NCBI RefSeq assembly: GCF_034651555.1
Contig: NZ_JAYEEQ010000024.1
Location: 1 to 44,302, forward strand
DNA: 44,302 bases
Source of the DNA: Aurantibrevibacter litoralis
GTDB lineage: Bacteria > Bacteroidota > Bacteroidia > Flavobacteriales > Flavobacteriaceae
Reading direction: 5' to 3'
The notes under the pieces were generated by a model that was not told the origin of the DNA, searched no databases, and saw nothing but the letters and a program-made list of their open reading frames with translations. A program made the position numbers and the translations under genes. Shown here piece after piece: positions 1 to 8,748 of the stretch (positions are counted from its first letter, which is position 1; each line of letters starts with the position of its first letter).

Positions 1-72
1 TCTGCGTTCCATAATACAGTAAATTTAGAATAAAAAATTAAACTTAAATTACTGTCCTATTTTTGGGGGAAA
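1..72 (-). mobile_element. Probable left end of an IS3-family insertion sequence (continues outside the window)
   Basis: Read on the minus strand, the broken AraC gene runs into a C-rich then A-rich stretch (CCCCCAAAAATAGGACAGT, 52-70) that resembles the terminal inverted repeats of many IS3-family elements. About 40 bases further on, at 12-10, an ATG opens a frame reading M-E-R-R before the window ends; IS3 OrfA proteins commonly begin with a basic stretch of this kind (MKRRKF/MERRKF type). The exact terminus is not visible, because no clear TG end or target duplication can be fixed; I place it between about 60 and 75. Only four codons of the putative OrfA are in the window, so this is an inference. 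Confidence 0.4.
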
Positions 73-733
73 TTATAAAATGACGTTTAAAGGTGGATAG
101 GCTCATGTTGGCTAAAAACGCAATTTCCGATAGGTTAAGGTCAGAGTTGATATTGGCTTCTACAATGTTTTTAAACGTTGTGCGGGTAGTGGACGCTGCA
201 CAGCCTCGAATATAATTAATGAACTGCGCTTCGTATTTATGACATAGGTACAACATAATTTCCTCGAATTTAACGTCTAACAACGGTTTAAGGGGCGTTT
301 TTAAATTTAAAATTATGGTGATCGAATTAACAAACGAAAAAATAAAATCATCATTTTGAATCACAAAAAATGGAGACTCCGGATGTTGTTGTTTTACGTA
401 ATTACCTAGTACATCTTCATGTTTTTTTAGGAAATTTGCAATGCTTTTGTCGGTAAAAAAGAAGAGCTTGCAGTAATATACATGGTCATTATCGGGTAAT
501 TCGGTCATTAAACAATTGCCAGATCGTATAAGAACAGATTGACTTTTGTTTACTTCTACAAATGCATTTTCAAAATGTACTTTTTTTTCTCCGGTCTGTA
601 AAAAGCTGAACATATTGGAGGTAAGGTTTACCTTATTTTTGACCACTTCTTTGGTCATTTTAAAATCATGAACTAAAAAATCTGTTTTTTCTGTTTGTGC
701 GTGAAAATACGCATCCGGGATGTTTTGAATCAT
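44..733 (-). pseudogene. AraC-family transcriptional regulator, C-terminally truncated
   Basis: The 229-residue product has a cupin-like N-terminal half and, at about residues 185-216, the first helix-turn-helix of an AraC domain (NLSEIAFLANMSLSTFKRHF). It then stops after nine unrelated residues. Family members normally carry a second helix-turn-helix of about 45 more residues, which is missing here, and neither alternative frame restores it. The break coincides with an IS-like end (1-72), so insertion is the simplest explanation. The gene begins 61 bp downstream of eutBC on the same strand and could have been its local regulator. A protein with one helix-turn-helix is probably a poor DNA binder. 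The AraC assignment is firm; the loss of function is inferred. Confidence 0.6.
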
Positions 734-794
734 GGCAATGTTCTTCTTAAAAAAGCAATTAAAAGTACTTTATTTTTTACGAAGTGCTTATTTT

Positions 795-3107
795 TTAGGA
801 ATGCATCAACCCTTCAAAAATCTGTAAGGTTTCTATCACGGCTTTTTCAGGAGTAAGTGCGGTATCGGAAATACCGGATATTACTCGTGTTATATTATGA
901 TCTACCGAACCCTTTTTATTCCAAATTTGGGGTGTTGCTGCTGTAAGATAGGCCGAAAAATTATGATGTCCCGAACCTGGACGTTCCCCTATAATGTGGA
1001 TGATGCCTTTTTTCATAGCATTTTCAGAAGCACCAAACAGCAATTCTCCACACGCGTATCCTGCACGTACTCTACCGTGGGTAATTACAATGTGTTCGTT
1101 TGATACACGAAATCCGTTGTGCTGTAGCCCTTGTCGAAGGCGCTCCAGAAATGGCCGCAGATGCCCCTCATCCATTAAGGCTCTTGCATTGAGTCCGTCC
1201 GAAATAAGGAGTTGCACATCGGGCTGGTCATTGCCCCATTGCCTGCGTACATTGTTTACTATGGCGATCGCTTTAGGACTTAATTTTTCTCCGGATTCGG
1301 GATGATACACATAATCCTGTCGATCTACCGACTTTGTACAAATGTGGGTTGCCCCTGAAATAGAAGCTACAAAGTTGGCATTCATTTCGGTCCACAGGCT
1401 TATTTTGGCATCTTCATATAATCGGCGGACTTCCGCCTCCAGTTTGGGCTCTAAATCCCAATGATTTTTCCCAAAACCTTGCGCAATAGGAACGCCTCTG
1501 GTTTGGATGCGTTGCATACATTGTTGTCCTTCTTCGTAAATCGTTTTCTTACTTCGGGTATCATTTTTAGCCCGTTGGTATTGGTAATATACCCAAAGTG
1601 GATCGCCAAAATGTAAAGTAGGATGGCCTAATTCATCAATCACCTCTAATTTTTTAAAAAAGTCCCACATGGCATCGTTTACTTTATACCCAAATTGATG
1701 TCGAATTCTAACATGGTCGTTAAAGGCCGTAGTAAGGTAACTAAGCATGGGGTCGTTTTTGGTAGGTAGTGCCATAAGATAGGCCGGATTGGCAGGCATA
1801 ATCTGATCTATGCACCAATTAAGGTCGTCTAAGGTAACATCCATATGCAGTGTAGAACAAATATCTAAACCAATGGTAAGCCCGTGAAGTTTGCCCATAA
1901 CCGTATCTTCCAGACAACAGCGCACTAGTTGTTCTTTGGTACGAAATACCTCGGGACCAATAAACCCTGCTACATCATTTACAAAAACCCAAGGCGTTTT
2001 ATCGGGTGATTTTCCTTTTGTCATCGCCGCTTTTAAGGCCCGAACAAAACCATATTTTCGAGATTCGTGCAGTACCATATCAAAACCTTCACCGTGTCCG
2101 TTCGTAAAATCGGCACCCTGTCCGGTTTCGCCATACAAACCGTATTGCCCTGTTCGTTTCGATAGGTGTTGTACCATTTTCGCAATGGTAACATCAAAAG
2201 TGGCATTGGCATTTACCGTACCGGCCAAACTCTGAAACCACACGCCTGTGGTGCCCGGCTGTTTTTTTTCCACCTCGGCTTGTACATCAATATGCGCCAA
2301 CACACAATGGGGTATGATGTCTTGAAGTTTAAAAGTGGTTATGATATCAAAAAGGGCGGCTTCTATTTTGGCAACGGAAGCGGACTCGCTAGATACAGGA
2401 TTTGTGCCTAATACGAGATCGCCCACGGCGTAGGACCAGGCATTGAATACCTGCCATGTAATATCTTCAATATTATCGGTAGGGGAGTTGGGCTGTATGC
2501 GCGCACTAAGATATCCCTTGCTGCCAATTTTACTGTTGGGCAACGGATTGAATACCTTTTGTCCTACCTCAATAAGGTCTTGGTTCGGCATCAATTTTAC
2601 CAAACAGCCGATACAATCACTACTCAATGCGGGCATTATTTTTTTAATATCCGCTTCAGATCGGGTTAGTACGAATTGTTTTAGTTCATACAACGTCATT
2701 TGTTCCACCTCCGGATCAGCGGTGGTATCTGTGCGAATCAGTCGCCAAACATCGTCTTCATAAACAGGATGTGTATTTATATCGCCTATTTTGGTCTGGA
2801 ACAACAGGGTTCGGGCATTCTTGCGAGAGGCTTCAGAATCGGCCGAAATACCAAGCGTAAGATCTCCTTCTTTAAATTCATTTGCTGCCCCTAGAATTTG
2901 ACGGTAAAGGCTAAGATTCTTACCTCCGGTAGTCCGTTGTATGTACGAAAATAGATCTTCGCCCGGCTGCGGAGTGCCCACATGAACACCTGTATGTTCG
3001 TGATTTAGCTTCGAATCCGAAATTAGACCACATCCCTTGGTGAGGATTAGGGTTGATGCTAAGATGCCTGTTTGTGCCATAAATCGCTTTCGGGATATTG
3101 GGGTCAT
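795..3107 (-). CDS. eutBC: Ethanolamine ammonia-lyase, fused large (EutB) and small (EutC) subunits, with export signal
   Basis: Adenosylcobalamin-dependent lyase that converts ethanolamine to acetaldehyde and ammonia. The 770-residue protein joins both subunits: the EutB barrel spans about residues 45-510, including a GETGQG motif with Glu327 that matches the EutB substrate-binding Glu, and the EutC domain spans about 530-770 (SDGL, GRVRAGY, IIGERPGSG and AYLT motifs). In enterobacteria the subunits are separate cytosolic proteins of about 450 and 300 residues. Here the first 26 residues are basic then hydrophobic (SRKRF followed by about 15 apolar residues and KGC), resembling a Tat-like or lipoprotein signal with RK instead of RR. 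No microcompartment, EutA or transporter genes lie nearby, and I saw no cobalamin riboswitch upstream. Enzyme identity is strong; export is inferred. Confidence 0.9.
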   Translation of the reverse strand: MTPISRKRFMAQTGILASTLILTKGCGLISDSKLNHEHTGVHVGTPQPGEDLFSYIQRTTGGKNLSLYRQILGAANEFKEGDLTLGISADSEASRKNARTLLFQTKIGDINTHPVYEDDVWRLIRTDTTADPEVEQMTLYELKQFVLTRSEADIKKIMPALSSDCIGCLVKLMPNQDLIEVGQKVFNPLPNSKIGSKGYLSARIQPNSPTDNIEDITWQVFNAWSYAVGDLVLGTNPVSSESASVAKIEAALFDIITTFKLQDIIPHCVLAHIDVQAEVEKKQPGTTGVWFQSLAGTVNANATFDVTIAKMVQHLSKRTGQYGLYGETGQGADFTNGHGEGFDMVLHESRKYGFVRALKAAMTKGKSPDKTPWVFVNDVAGFIGPEVFRTKEQLVRCCLEDTVMGKLHGLTIGLDICSTLHMDVTLDDLNWCIDQIMPANPAYLMALPTKNDPMLSYLTTAFNDHVRIRHQFGYKVNDAMWDFFKKLEVIDELGHPTLHFGDPLWVYYQYQRAKNDTRSKKTIYEEGQQCMQRIQTRGVPIAQGFGKNHWDLEPKLEAEVRRLYEDAKISLWTEMNANFVASISGATHICTKSVDRQDYVYHPESGEKLSPKAIAIVNNVRRQWGNDQPDVQLLISDGLNARALMDEGHLRPFLERLRQGLQHNGFRVSNEHIVITHGRVRAGYACGELLFGASENAMKKGIIHIIGERPGSGHHNFSAYLTAATPQIWNKKGSVDHNITRVISGISDTALTPEKAVIETLQIFEGLMHS

Positions 3108-3442
3108 AACCTGCTACGTTCATTGTTAAGTTAGTGGTTGCGTATTATTTCACGCTAAAGGAGTGCTATTCCCTTTTGTTAAACCTTGCTAAAAACCTTA
3201 TGTGAAACGCTTTTTAAAGATACAAAGGATTTTTCTTTCTGTGAACAGAACCCCTGATTTTACTATAAAATTAGGAGGCGTAGATATCCTAAGGGTCATT
3301 GTATAACTACATGGGGTACAAGGAGCCTCCTTTTAGCCATGGCTACTGTAGTTATGGTTCAGCGTGCTTGGGTTTCTGATTAGGGTAAGAAATCGTAGAG
3401 AAAGTGCACCTTTGCCTGTGGCAATATTCCATTACCTCTAGG

Positions 3443-3462
3443 ACGATGAGAATCGTTTTTTT
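3443..3462 (+). terminator. Small hairpin with GAGA loop and T run
   Basis: ACGAT, loop GAGA, ATCGT, followed by a run of seven T. The geometry fits a short rho-independent terminator read on the plus strand, but no plus-strand gene lies directly upstream. It may end a small RNA from the inverted-repeat region at 3270-3360 or be fortuitous. Confidence 0.35.
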
Positions 3463-3509
3463 GGAGTACTATTACAGTATATCACGGATTCCTTTTTTTA
3501 CTAATTTAT

Positions 3510-3592
3510 TCTAAAGATTCCCCGACCCTTGGGTCGGGGTTTCCTATTTATCGCTCCTTTGGAGAGGTCGGAACTGCCTTTTTGCAGTTCCG
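3510..3592. repeat. Dispersed REP-like repeat, copy 1
   Basis: Bases 3510-3584 are identical to 44228-44302, where the second copy runs off the window. The element holds three dyads: CCCCGACCC/GGGTCGGGG (3520-3539), CTCC-TTT-GGAG (3554-3564) and a 9-bp stem CGGAACTGC/GCAGTTCCG with a 6-nt loop (3569-3592). It lies in a gene-free region here and directly after a stop codon in copy 2, as expected of intergenic REP-type elements or bidirectional terminators. Confidence 0.8.
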
Positions 3593-3797
3593 GGTGAGGT
3601 AAAATACAAAATTTCGGTTTTTGACCCAAAGGCCAAAATGAAACTGGCGAAACCCGTACTGAACGCAGTAGAAGTATACCTACCCCTATGGCTTGCTTCG
3701 GGGATAGTCAGTTTAAAGAAATTTTTTATTCCAAAATTTCACTACACTACCCGTGGCTAACTATTTTTGCCGCCCTCTGTAGCGTAACTGCCCCAAA

Positions 3798-5414
3798 CTA
3801 ATCTTTACCAATATCCTTATAGGTATACTGGCTCTTTTGCCAGTCTATTTTCGCATCGGGGTAGTACTTAACATTCATTCGTTCCAAATACGGGGCTTGG
3901 TGGCCTAGGCGTACTTTATAATTTTCCCAGTCCCTGTTTTCTTGAGTAGACCAACCCAATTCCGCAATCCCAATGACCCGTGGGAATGCCAAATATTCTA
4001 ACTCGTCTATGGTACCTATTGTTTCGGACCATAAGGGGGCTTCTATACCCAATATATTTTCTATGGGAATGCCTTCATACGTTTCCGGCGTCCATACATA
4101 AGCGGTATCTACCGGAACGTAACCGGCCCAGTGCAGTCCATATTTAGAAAGGGTATCGTACTGCATATCTAAATAGGCTTTTTTTGCCGGTGAAAGAATT
4201 ACCTTCATGCCTTTGGCTACAGCTGTTTTAGCATTTTCTGCACTACTCCAGAACTGTGCAATAGCATTAGAATCTAAATCGGCGGTTACAATCTCGTCCC
4301 AACCAATTACTCGCTTCCCGTACTTCTGCACAATTTTTTCTACCTTATTAACAAAATGGATGTAATCTTTTTTCTTTGTCACATGACTTTCATCTCCCCC
4401 AATATGAAAATAAGGTCCGGGCGTTAGGGCGGCAATTTCTCGTACTACATCATCGATAAAGGCATAGACCGTATCTTTACGGGTGTCAAAAGTGCTAAAA
4501 CCTACTTTCATCCCCGTGTACAAAGAAACCTTTTTTCCATTTCCATTTAAAAAGGGATAGGCTACAGAGGCCGCATTGGTATGCCCCGGCATATCAATTT
4601 CCGGCACAATGGTAATATAGTGCTTGGCGGCATACGCTACAATATCTTTATAGTCTTCCTGCGTATAAAATCCGCCAGGGCCTCCACCCACTTGGGTACT
4701 GCCTCCTATTTCGGTAAGTTTGGGCCATGACTTTATTTCAATACGCCAACCTTGATCGTCCGACAGGTGTAAGTGCAGCACGTTGTACTTATAGTACGCC
4801 AAATGGTCTATGTATTTTTTTACATCGGCCACACTAAAGAAATGCCGCGCCACATCTAACATGGCACCGCGAAAGGCGAAATTGGGATGATCATCAATTT
4901 TTCCGGTGGGAATGAGCCACATTTTATGGGGAGCAAGCGTGTCGTTGCTGTTATTGGGGATAAGCTGCCGTAAGGTTTGTACCCCCCGGAAGGCACCTTC
5001 TGCACTTTTAGAGGTAATACGAACAGAATCTTTAGTGATGGTTAGTTCATACGCTTCATGGTTTTCAAGATGGGCGTCCTCTGTTTGTTGAAGGTACACA
5101 ACACGCTCTACAAGACCAGGACTGGTTTCATTTACGGGGATCCTAAGCTGTATATGTTCTTTAATTTTATCTGCTAAAAATAGACCCACCTGATGGTACT
5201 CATCATCGGGCGTGGTTACAATGGCTGTATGTTGGTCCAAGGCAAAAGCACTATGGGAAGCGTTTGATGTTAGGGGTTTAGGGATGAGATTTTCTGCCGT
5301 TAAATCCGTGACCGGAAATAGAATTTCTTTCTTTTTTTGGGTTTCGGTACAGGCAATAATCCCGGCAATGCCTACCAGGACTATGATGGTTTTGGTTACT
5401 AGTGAGGTTCTCAT
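3798..5414 (-). CDS. Beta-N-acetylhexosaminidase, GH20, lipoprotein
   Basis: Releases terminal N-acetylglucosamine or N-acetylgalactosamine from glycans such as chitooligosaccharides. The 538-residue protein begins with a lipoprotein signal ending at Cys22 (GIIAC). It then has the N-terminal GH20b-like domain (about 45-165) and the TIM barrel (about 170-500) with RGAMLDVARHFF, LHLHLSDDQGWR, VPEIDMPGH and the catalytic HIGGDES, in which Asp341 and Glu342 are the substrate-assisted catalytic pair. It starts 9 bp after the SGNH hydrolase gene, so the two are surely co-transcribed, probably together with the esterase at 6143-7018. It likely sits in the periplasm or on the cell surface. The family assignment is strong; the substrate is not determined. 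Confidence 0.95.
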   Translation of the reverse strand: MRTSLVTKTIIVLVGIAGIIACTETQKKKEILFPVTDLTAENLIPKPLTSNASHSAFALDQHTAIVTTPDDEYHQVGLFLADKIKEHIQLRIPVNETSPGLVERVVYLQQTEDAHLENHEAYELTITKDSVRITSKSAEGAFRGVQTLRQLIPNNSNDTLAPHKMWLIPTGKIDDHPNFAFRGAMLDVARHFFSVADVKKYIDHLAYYKYNVLHLHLSDDQGWRIEIKSWPKLTEIGGSTQVGGGPGGFYTQEDYKDIVAYAAKHYITIVPEIDMPGHTNAASVAYPFLNGNGKKVSLYTGMKVGFSTFDTRKDTVYAFIDDVVREIAALTPGPYFHIGGDESHVTKKKDYIHFVNKVEKIVQKYGKRVIGWDEIVTADLDSNAIAQFWSSAENAKTAVAKGMKVILSPAKKAYLDMQYDTLSKYGLHWAGYVPVDTAYVWTPETYEGIPIENILGIEAPLWSETIGTIDELEYLAFPRVIGIAELGWSTQENRDWENYKVRLGHQAPYLERMNVKYYPDAKIDWQKSQYTYKDIGKD

Positions 5415-5423
5415 ACGTTGGAT

Positions 5424-6065
5424 TTAGTTTATGTAATTTTTTATAACGGAATACCAAAGATCGTAACCTTGGGCATTCATATGCAAGTTGTCTTGGGTGA
5501 AAAGAAACGCTTTTGGTCGGCCATTTTCCAGCATCACATCCCAAATGTTAGCATAAGCTACGGCACTATGCCGTTGCGCAAGTGTTTCTATTTTTCTATT
5601 TAATCTTTTATACCTTCTGCGGAGATGCCAACGCGAAGGACTGGGCTTGGCCGAAAGGAGTACAATTTGTGTGTTTGGGTTATGTTGATGAATGGTGGCT
5701 ATAATTTTTTGAAAATCAGTGAGTACTACGTTTACCCTTTTTTTATTGGCGATATCATTATCACCTTCATAGATAAAGACTTTTTTAGGCTTGTACCGAA
5801 GAATTAAGGGTTCGGAATACGCCAAAAGATCGGAAGCTTCAGAACCGCCGAAACCCGTATTTACGATATGGGCATCAGGAAATCGCTGTTCTAAATCGTT
5901 CCACAGTCGTATGCTGGAACTACCGGTAAAAACGATGGTTCCCGTTTCCGGTTCATGGAGCGTTTCATATTTTTTATAGATGGCGTTTACCTCTTCCTGA
6001 AAGCGGAGGGCATTTTGCGATTGCACCGTAAGCGGAATCCAAAGAAATAAAAATAATAGTTTCAT
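5424..6065 (-). CDS. SGNH/GDSL-family hydrolase, secreted
   Basis: A 213-residue esterase/lipase-type hydrolase of the SGNH fold. Conserved blocks visible are FTGSSS (nucleophile Ser50), GFGGS (oxyanion Gly), EGDND (block III) and DNLHMN (Asp192 and His195). I start at the internal ATG at 6065 because it gives a clean signal peptide (MKLLFLFLWIPLTVQSQ); an upstream in-frame ATG at 6125 would add 20 residues that spoil it. It sits between a carbohydrate-esterase-like gene and GH20 in one operon, which suggests removal of acyl groups from the same glycan. The acyl group and sugar are not visible from the sequence. Confidence 0.85.
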   Translation of the reverse strand: MKLLFLFLWIPLTVQSQNALRFQEEVNAIYKKYETLHEPETGTIVFTGSSSIRLWNDLEQRFPDAHIVNTGFGGSEASDLLAYSEPLILRYKPKKVFIYEGDNDIANKKRVNVVLTDFQKIIATIHQHNPNTQIVLLSAKPSPSRWHLRRRYKRLNRKIETLAQRHSAVAYANIWDVMLENGRPKAFLFTQDNLHMNAQGYDLWYSVIKNYIN

Positions 6066-6142
6066 TATAGGGCAATTTTTGCCGTTGAAAGATAGGTTTA
6101 ATTTGAACAAAATTAAAACCCGCAAAAGTCGAGTTCATCCAA

Positions 6143-7018
6143 TTACATTCCGCCTCTGGGAACGGTAATGCCTTCGGCCAAAGACCATTCATAAAAACGT
6201 TCAATCCATTTGTCTGAAGGTAAGTTTTGTTTTCGCATGCCAAAACCATGGCCTCCTTTGGCGTACATATGCATGCCTACCGGTTTGCCTGCCTGTAGCC
6301 ATGCGGCATATAAGGAGGCACTTGGGGCTGCCAAATCTAGCGGGTCATCGGAAGCACAGATTACCAACATAGGCGGTGCATCTTGGGGCACTTCATAGTC
6401 GCCGACTACAGTCATCCAAGGATATACAGGAACTATAAAATTGGGTCTATTTTCTTTTGTAGCTTGTAGGGCTACCCCCATGGTAACCGCTCCTCCGGCC
6501 GAGAAACCCATAAACCCAATTTTGTTAGGGTCAATATTATATAAGGCAGCATTGGCACGTACTTCGGCAATAGTTTTTAATCCATCTTCGACGGCTAAGG
6601 GCAGTATGGGTTTTACATTCGTAATAACACTGGCTCCGGCTTCGGTAATTTCTTTTACACCATCTGCTCCGGTGGGATATAGTCGATATTTTAAAACAAA
6701 TGCCGTGATACCTTTTTTATTCAGCCATTTTGCGACATCGTTCCCTTCGCTGTTGATGCTCAGCGCATATAAACCGCCACCAGGGGCAATAATAACCGCC
6801 GTGCCATTAGCTTCTTCGGCATTAGGCCTAAAGACTTCCATAGTAGGTACTGACACATTGGTAACAACCTGCGTTTGCCATATATCAGAGTAATAACTTT
6901 TTTCGCTGCCTTCCCAACTTACGGTAGACGACGGCTTATAGGGTAACTGAATAATTTCTTGAGACCAGCTTATAGCGGTACACAATAAGAGAAGGGTACT
7001 AAAAAAAGAATTCCTCAT
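6143..7018 (-). CDS. Secreted alpha/beta hydrolase, carbohydrate-esterase-like (BD-FAE/Axe type)
   Basis: A 291-residue alpha/beta-hydrolase with a Sec signal (about residues 1-20, ending SWSQ). Visible features are the oxyanion-hole stretch APGGG (79-82), the nucleophile elbow GFSAGG (Ser173), an acid in CASDDP (Asp224/225) and the catalytic His in GGHGFG (His257). Proteins of this build act as acetyl-xylan or feruloyl esterases and related sugar de-esterifying enzymes. It is the first gene of the run esterase, SGNH hydrolase, GH20, with a 77-bp gap to the next gene. The fold is certain; the ester substrate is inferred from context. Confidence 0.85.
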   Translation of the reverse strand: MRNSFFSTLLLLCTAISWSQEIIQLPYKPSSTVSWEGSEKSYYSDIWQTQVVTNVSVPTMEVFRPNAEEANGTAVIIAPGGGLYALSINSEGNDVAKWLNKKGITAFVLKYRLYPTGADGVKEITEAGASVITNVKPILPLAVEDGLKTIAEVRANAALYNIDPNKIGFMGFSAGGAVTMGVALQATKENRPNFIVPVYPWMTVVGDYEVPQDAPPMLVICASDDPLDLAAPSASLYAAWLQAGKPVGMHMYAKGGHGFGMRKQNLPSDKWIERFYEWSLAEGITVPRGGM

Positions 7019-7180
7019 TTTTATAGGGTTAAGTGTTAAAACGATATATTTTGATTGCCTTAAAATCGGTGTGTGCTATACTGTGATCCTTTCGTCCGCT
7101 AAAGATACCAATTTTAACAATGGCGGTAAAGCTAAAATTTAGATGATTGCGAAGTGATGCTTCTACATTCTCCATTTTTT

Positions 7181-7195
7181 GCCCTAAAATAGGGC
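7181..7195. terminator. Hairpin downstream of the FMN protein
   Basis: GCCCTA-AAA-TAGGGC lies 27-41 bases past the stop of the gene ending at 7222. A second small dyad (GACG/CGTC around an A/T run) sits beside it. A proper U-tract after the main stem is missing on the minus strand, so termination is only a possibility. Confidence 0.3.
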
Positions 7196-7221
7196 GTCAT
7201 AAAAAAAGACGTATTTTATAT

Positions 7222-8739
7222 TTATGAGCGCTCCGGATAAAGTTCGTCGTAGCTTACCATTTTATTGGGCCCCATGCGATGTAAGATGTGTTTCCGTTTA
7301 ATTTCACTGACTTCAGTAACCCCTAAAGCCGCAATCATTTCGGTAAAAGAATGTATGGTTCTTTTATGAAAATTTGCCACCCGTATCGATTTATCTCCTA
7401 CATCTAAACCTTTCATAAGGCTTTTATTTTGTGTAGCCACTCCCACCGGGCAGGTGTTGGTATTGCACTGCAATGCTTGTATGCACCCTATAGCCATCAT
7501 CATGGCACGGGCGCTGTTTATTGCGTCTGCCCCTAAAGCCATTAGGCGAATCATGTGAAAAGAGGAAAATACTTTTCCCGATGCAATCACTTTAATTTCC
7601 TTTTTTAACCCATGTTTTTTTAAGCAGTCTACCACGAGTGTCAGGCCTTCGCGCAGCGGTAACCCTAGGGAATTGGTGAACTCTACCGGTGCAGCCCCGG
7701 TGCCTCCCTCACCACCATCTACCGTAATAAAATCGGGAAGGATTTGTGTTTTTAGCATAGCATCACAGATTTCTTCGAACTCCGAAGGACTACCTACACA
7801 CAATTTAAATCCAATCGGTTTTCCTTGTGATAAATCTCGAAGTTGCTGCACAAAATGCAACAAGCCTTCTGCGTTGTTAAAGGCGGTATGGTACGGAGGC
7901 GAAAGTACATCGGTAAACGGTTTTACCCCTCTTATGGTGGCAATTTCAACCGTGTTTTTTGCGGCCGGTAAAATACCTCCATGACCCGGTTTCGCACCTT
8001 GAGATAGTTTAATTTCTATCATTTTTACATTTTCTTTCAGGGCATTTGCTTTAAAATTATCGGGACAAAAGTGCCCGTCTTCGGTACGGCATCCAAAATA
8101 TCCTGTACCTATTTGCCAGATAAGATCGCCCCCTCCTTCTAAATGATAAGTGCTGATACCGCCCTCTCCGGTATTATGAGCAAAGCCCCCAAGTTTTGCG
8201 CCTTTGCTTAGTGCCAAAACGGCATTTTTACTCAATGAGCCAAAACTCATAGCAGAAATGTTTAAAATACTGCCGCTATAGGGTTGTGTACACCTTTGTC
8301 CTCCAAAAAGCACTCGGGGATTTGCATCTACCTCTTCATGGCGCTTGGGGTACATAGAATGTGCCATACATTCGTATCCTATTCTATACACATCCGATTT
8401 TGTGCCGAATGGGGTTGTATCATTCACATTTTTTGCCCTTTGGTACACTAAGGATCGGAACATTCGGTTTACGGGAGTTCCCTCCATGTCCGTTTCTACA
8501 AAGTACTGTTGTATTTCCGGACGGAACGCTTCCAACAAATACCTAAAGTGACCAATAACCGGAAAATTATTTCGAATGGCCTGCTTTTTCTGTAAAATAT
8601 CTCCTATACCGATAAGGATGAGCGGCGCAAAAAACAAGAAACTCCACAAAATAGGTTTCCAAAATATGGATACGAATCCAATGAGGACAACGACAATGGT
8701 TGCAGTTAAAATAAAAATCTCTCTAGGTTTTAGTTTCAT
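7222..8739 (-). CDS. Glutamate synthase-like FMN-binding protein, membrane-anchored
   Basis: The 505-residue protein has two hydrophobic N-terminal stretches (about 10-45) followed by a glutamate-synthase-type FMN/Fe-S barrel. Visible family motifs include FGSLS (168-173 region), GEGGIS, GAKPGHGGILP, VDGGEGGTGAAP and NTNTCPVGVATQ. Large-subunit glutamate synthase uses such a barrel to make glutamate from 2-oxoglutarate and ammonia. Stand-alone versions lack the glutaminase domain, and their physiological reaction is poorly defined. The gene starts 9 bp after the Grx-TrxR fusion gene, so the two form an operon; a thiol/NADPH reductase would be a plausible electron partner, but that is inference. 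Confidence 0.85.
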   Translation of the reverse strand: MKLKPREIFILTATIVVVLIGFVSIFWKPILWSFLFFAPLILIGIGDILQKKQAIRNNFPVIGHFRYLLEAFRPEIQQYFVETDMEGTPVNRMFRSLVYQRAKNVNDTTPFGTKSDVYRIGYECMAHSMYPKRHEEVDANPRVLFGGQRCTQPYSGSILNISAMSFGSLSKNAVLALSKGAKLGGFAHNTGEGGISTYHLEGGGDLIWQIGTGYFGCRTEDGHFCPDNFKANALKENVKMIEIKLSQGAKPGHGGILPAAKNTVEIATIRGVKPFTDVLSPPYHTAFNNAEGLLHFVQQLRDLSQGKPIGFKLCVGSPSEFEEICDAMLKTQILPDFITVDGGEGGTGAAPVEFTNSLGLPLREGLTLVVDCLKKHGLKKEIKVIASGKVFSSFHMIRLMALGADAINSARAMMMAIGCIQALQCNTNTCPVGVATQNKSLMKGLDVGDKSIRVANFHKRTIHSFTEMIAALGVTEVSEIKRKHILHRMGPNKMVSYDELYPERS

Positions 8740-8748
8740 GGAAATGAT

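Larger units (their letters stand above)
3108..3797. other. 690-bp gene-free region with several inverted repeats
   Basis: No convincing coding frame lies here. It contains ATAACTAC (3303-3310) facing GTAGTTAT (3348-3355), the palindromes AGGAGCCTCCT (3321-3331) and TAGCCATGGCTA (3334-3345), AGGAGGC near 3272 complementary to GCCTCCT at 3325-3331, a small terminator-like hairpin (3443-3462), and the dispersed repeat at 3510-3592. The rest (3593-3797) shows no structure I can name. It separates the eutBC promoter side from the 3' end of the GH20 operon. Confidence 0.7.

Noticed and set aside
3108..3500. Cobalamin riboswitch upstream of eutBC
   Set aside because: I looked for the B12 box (AGCCACTG-like) on the minus strand. 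A TAGCCATGGCTA palindrome is near by, but no box or pseudoknot pattern was found.
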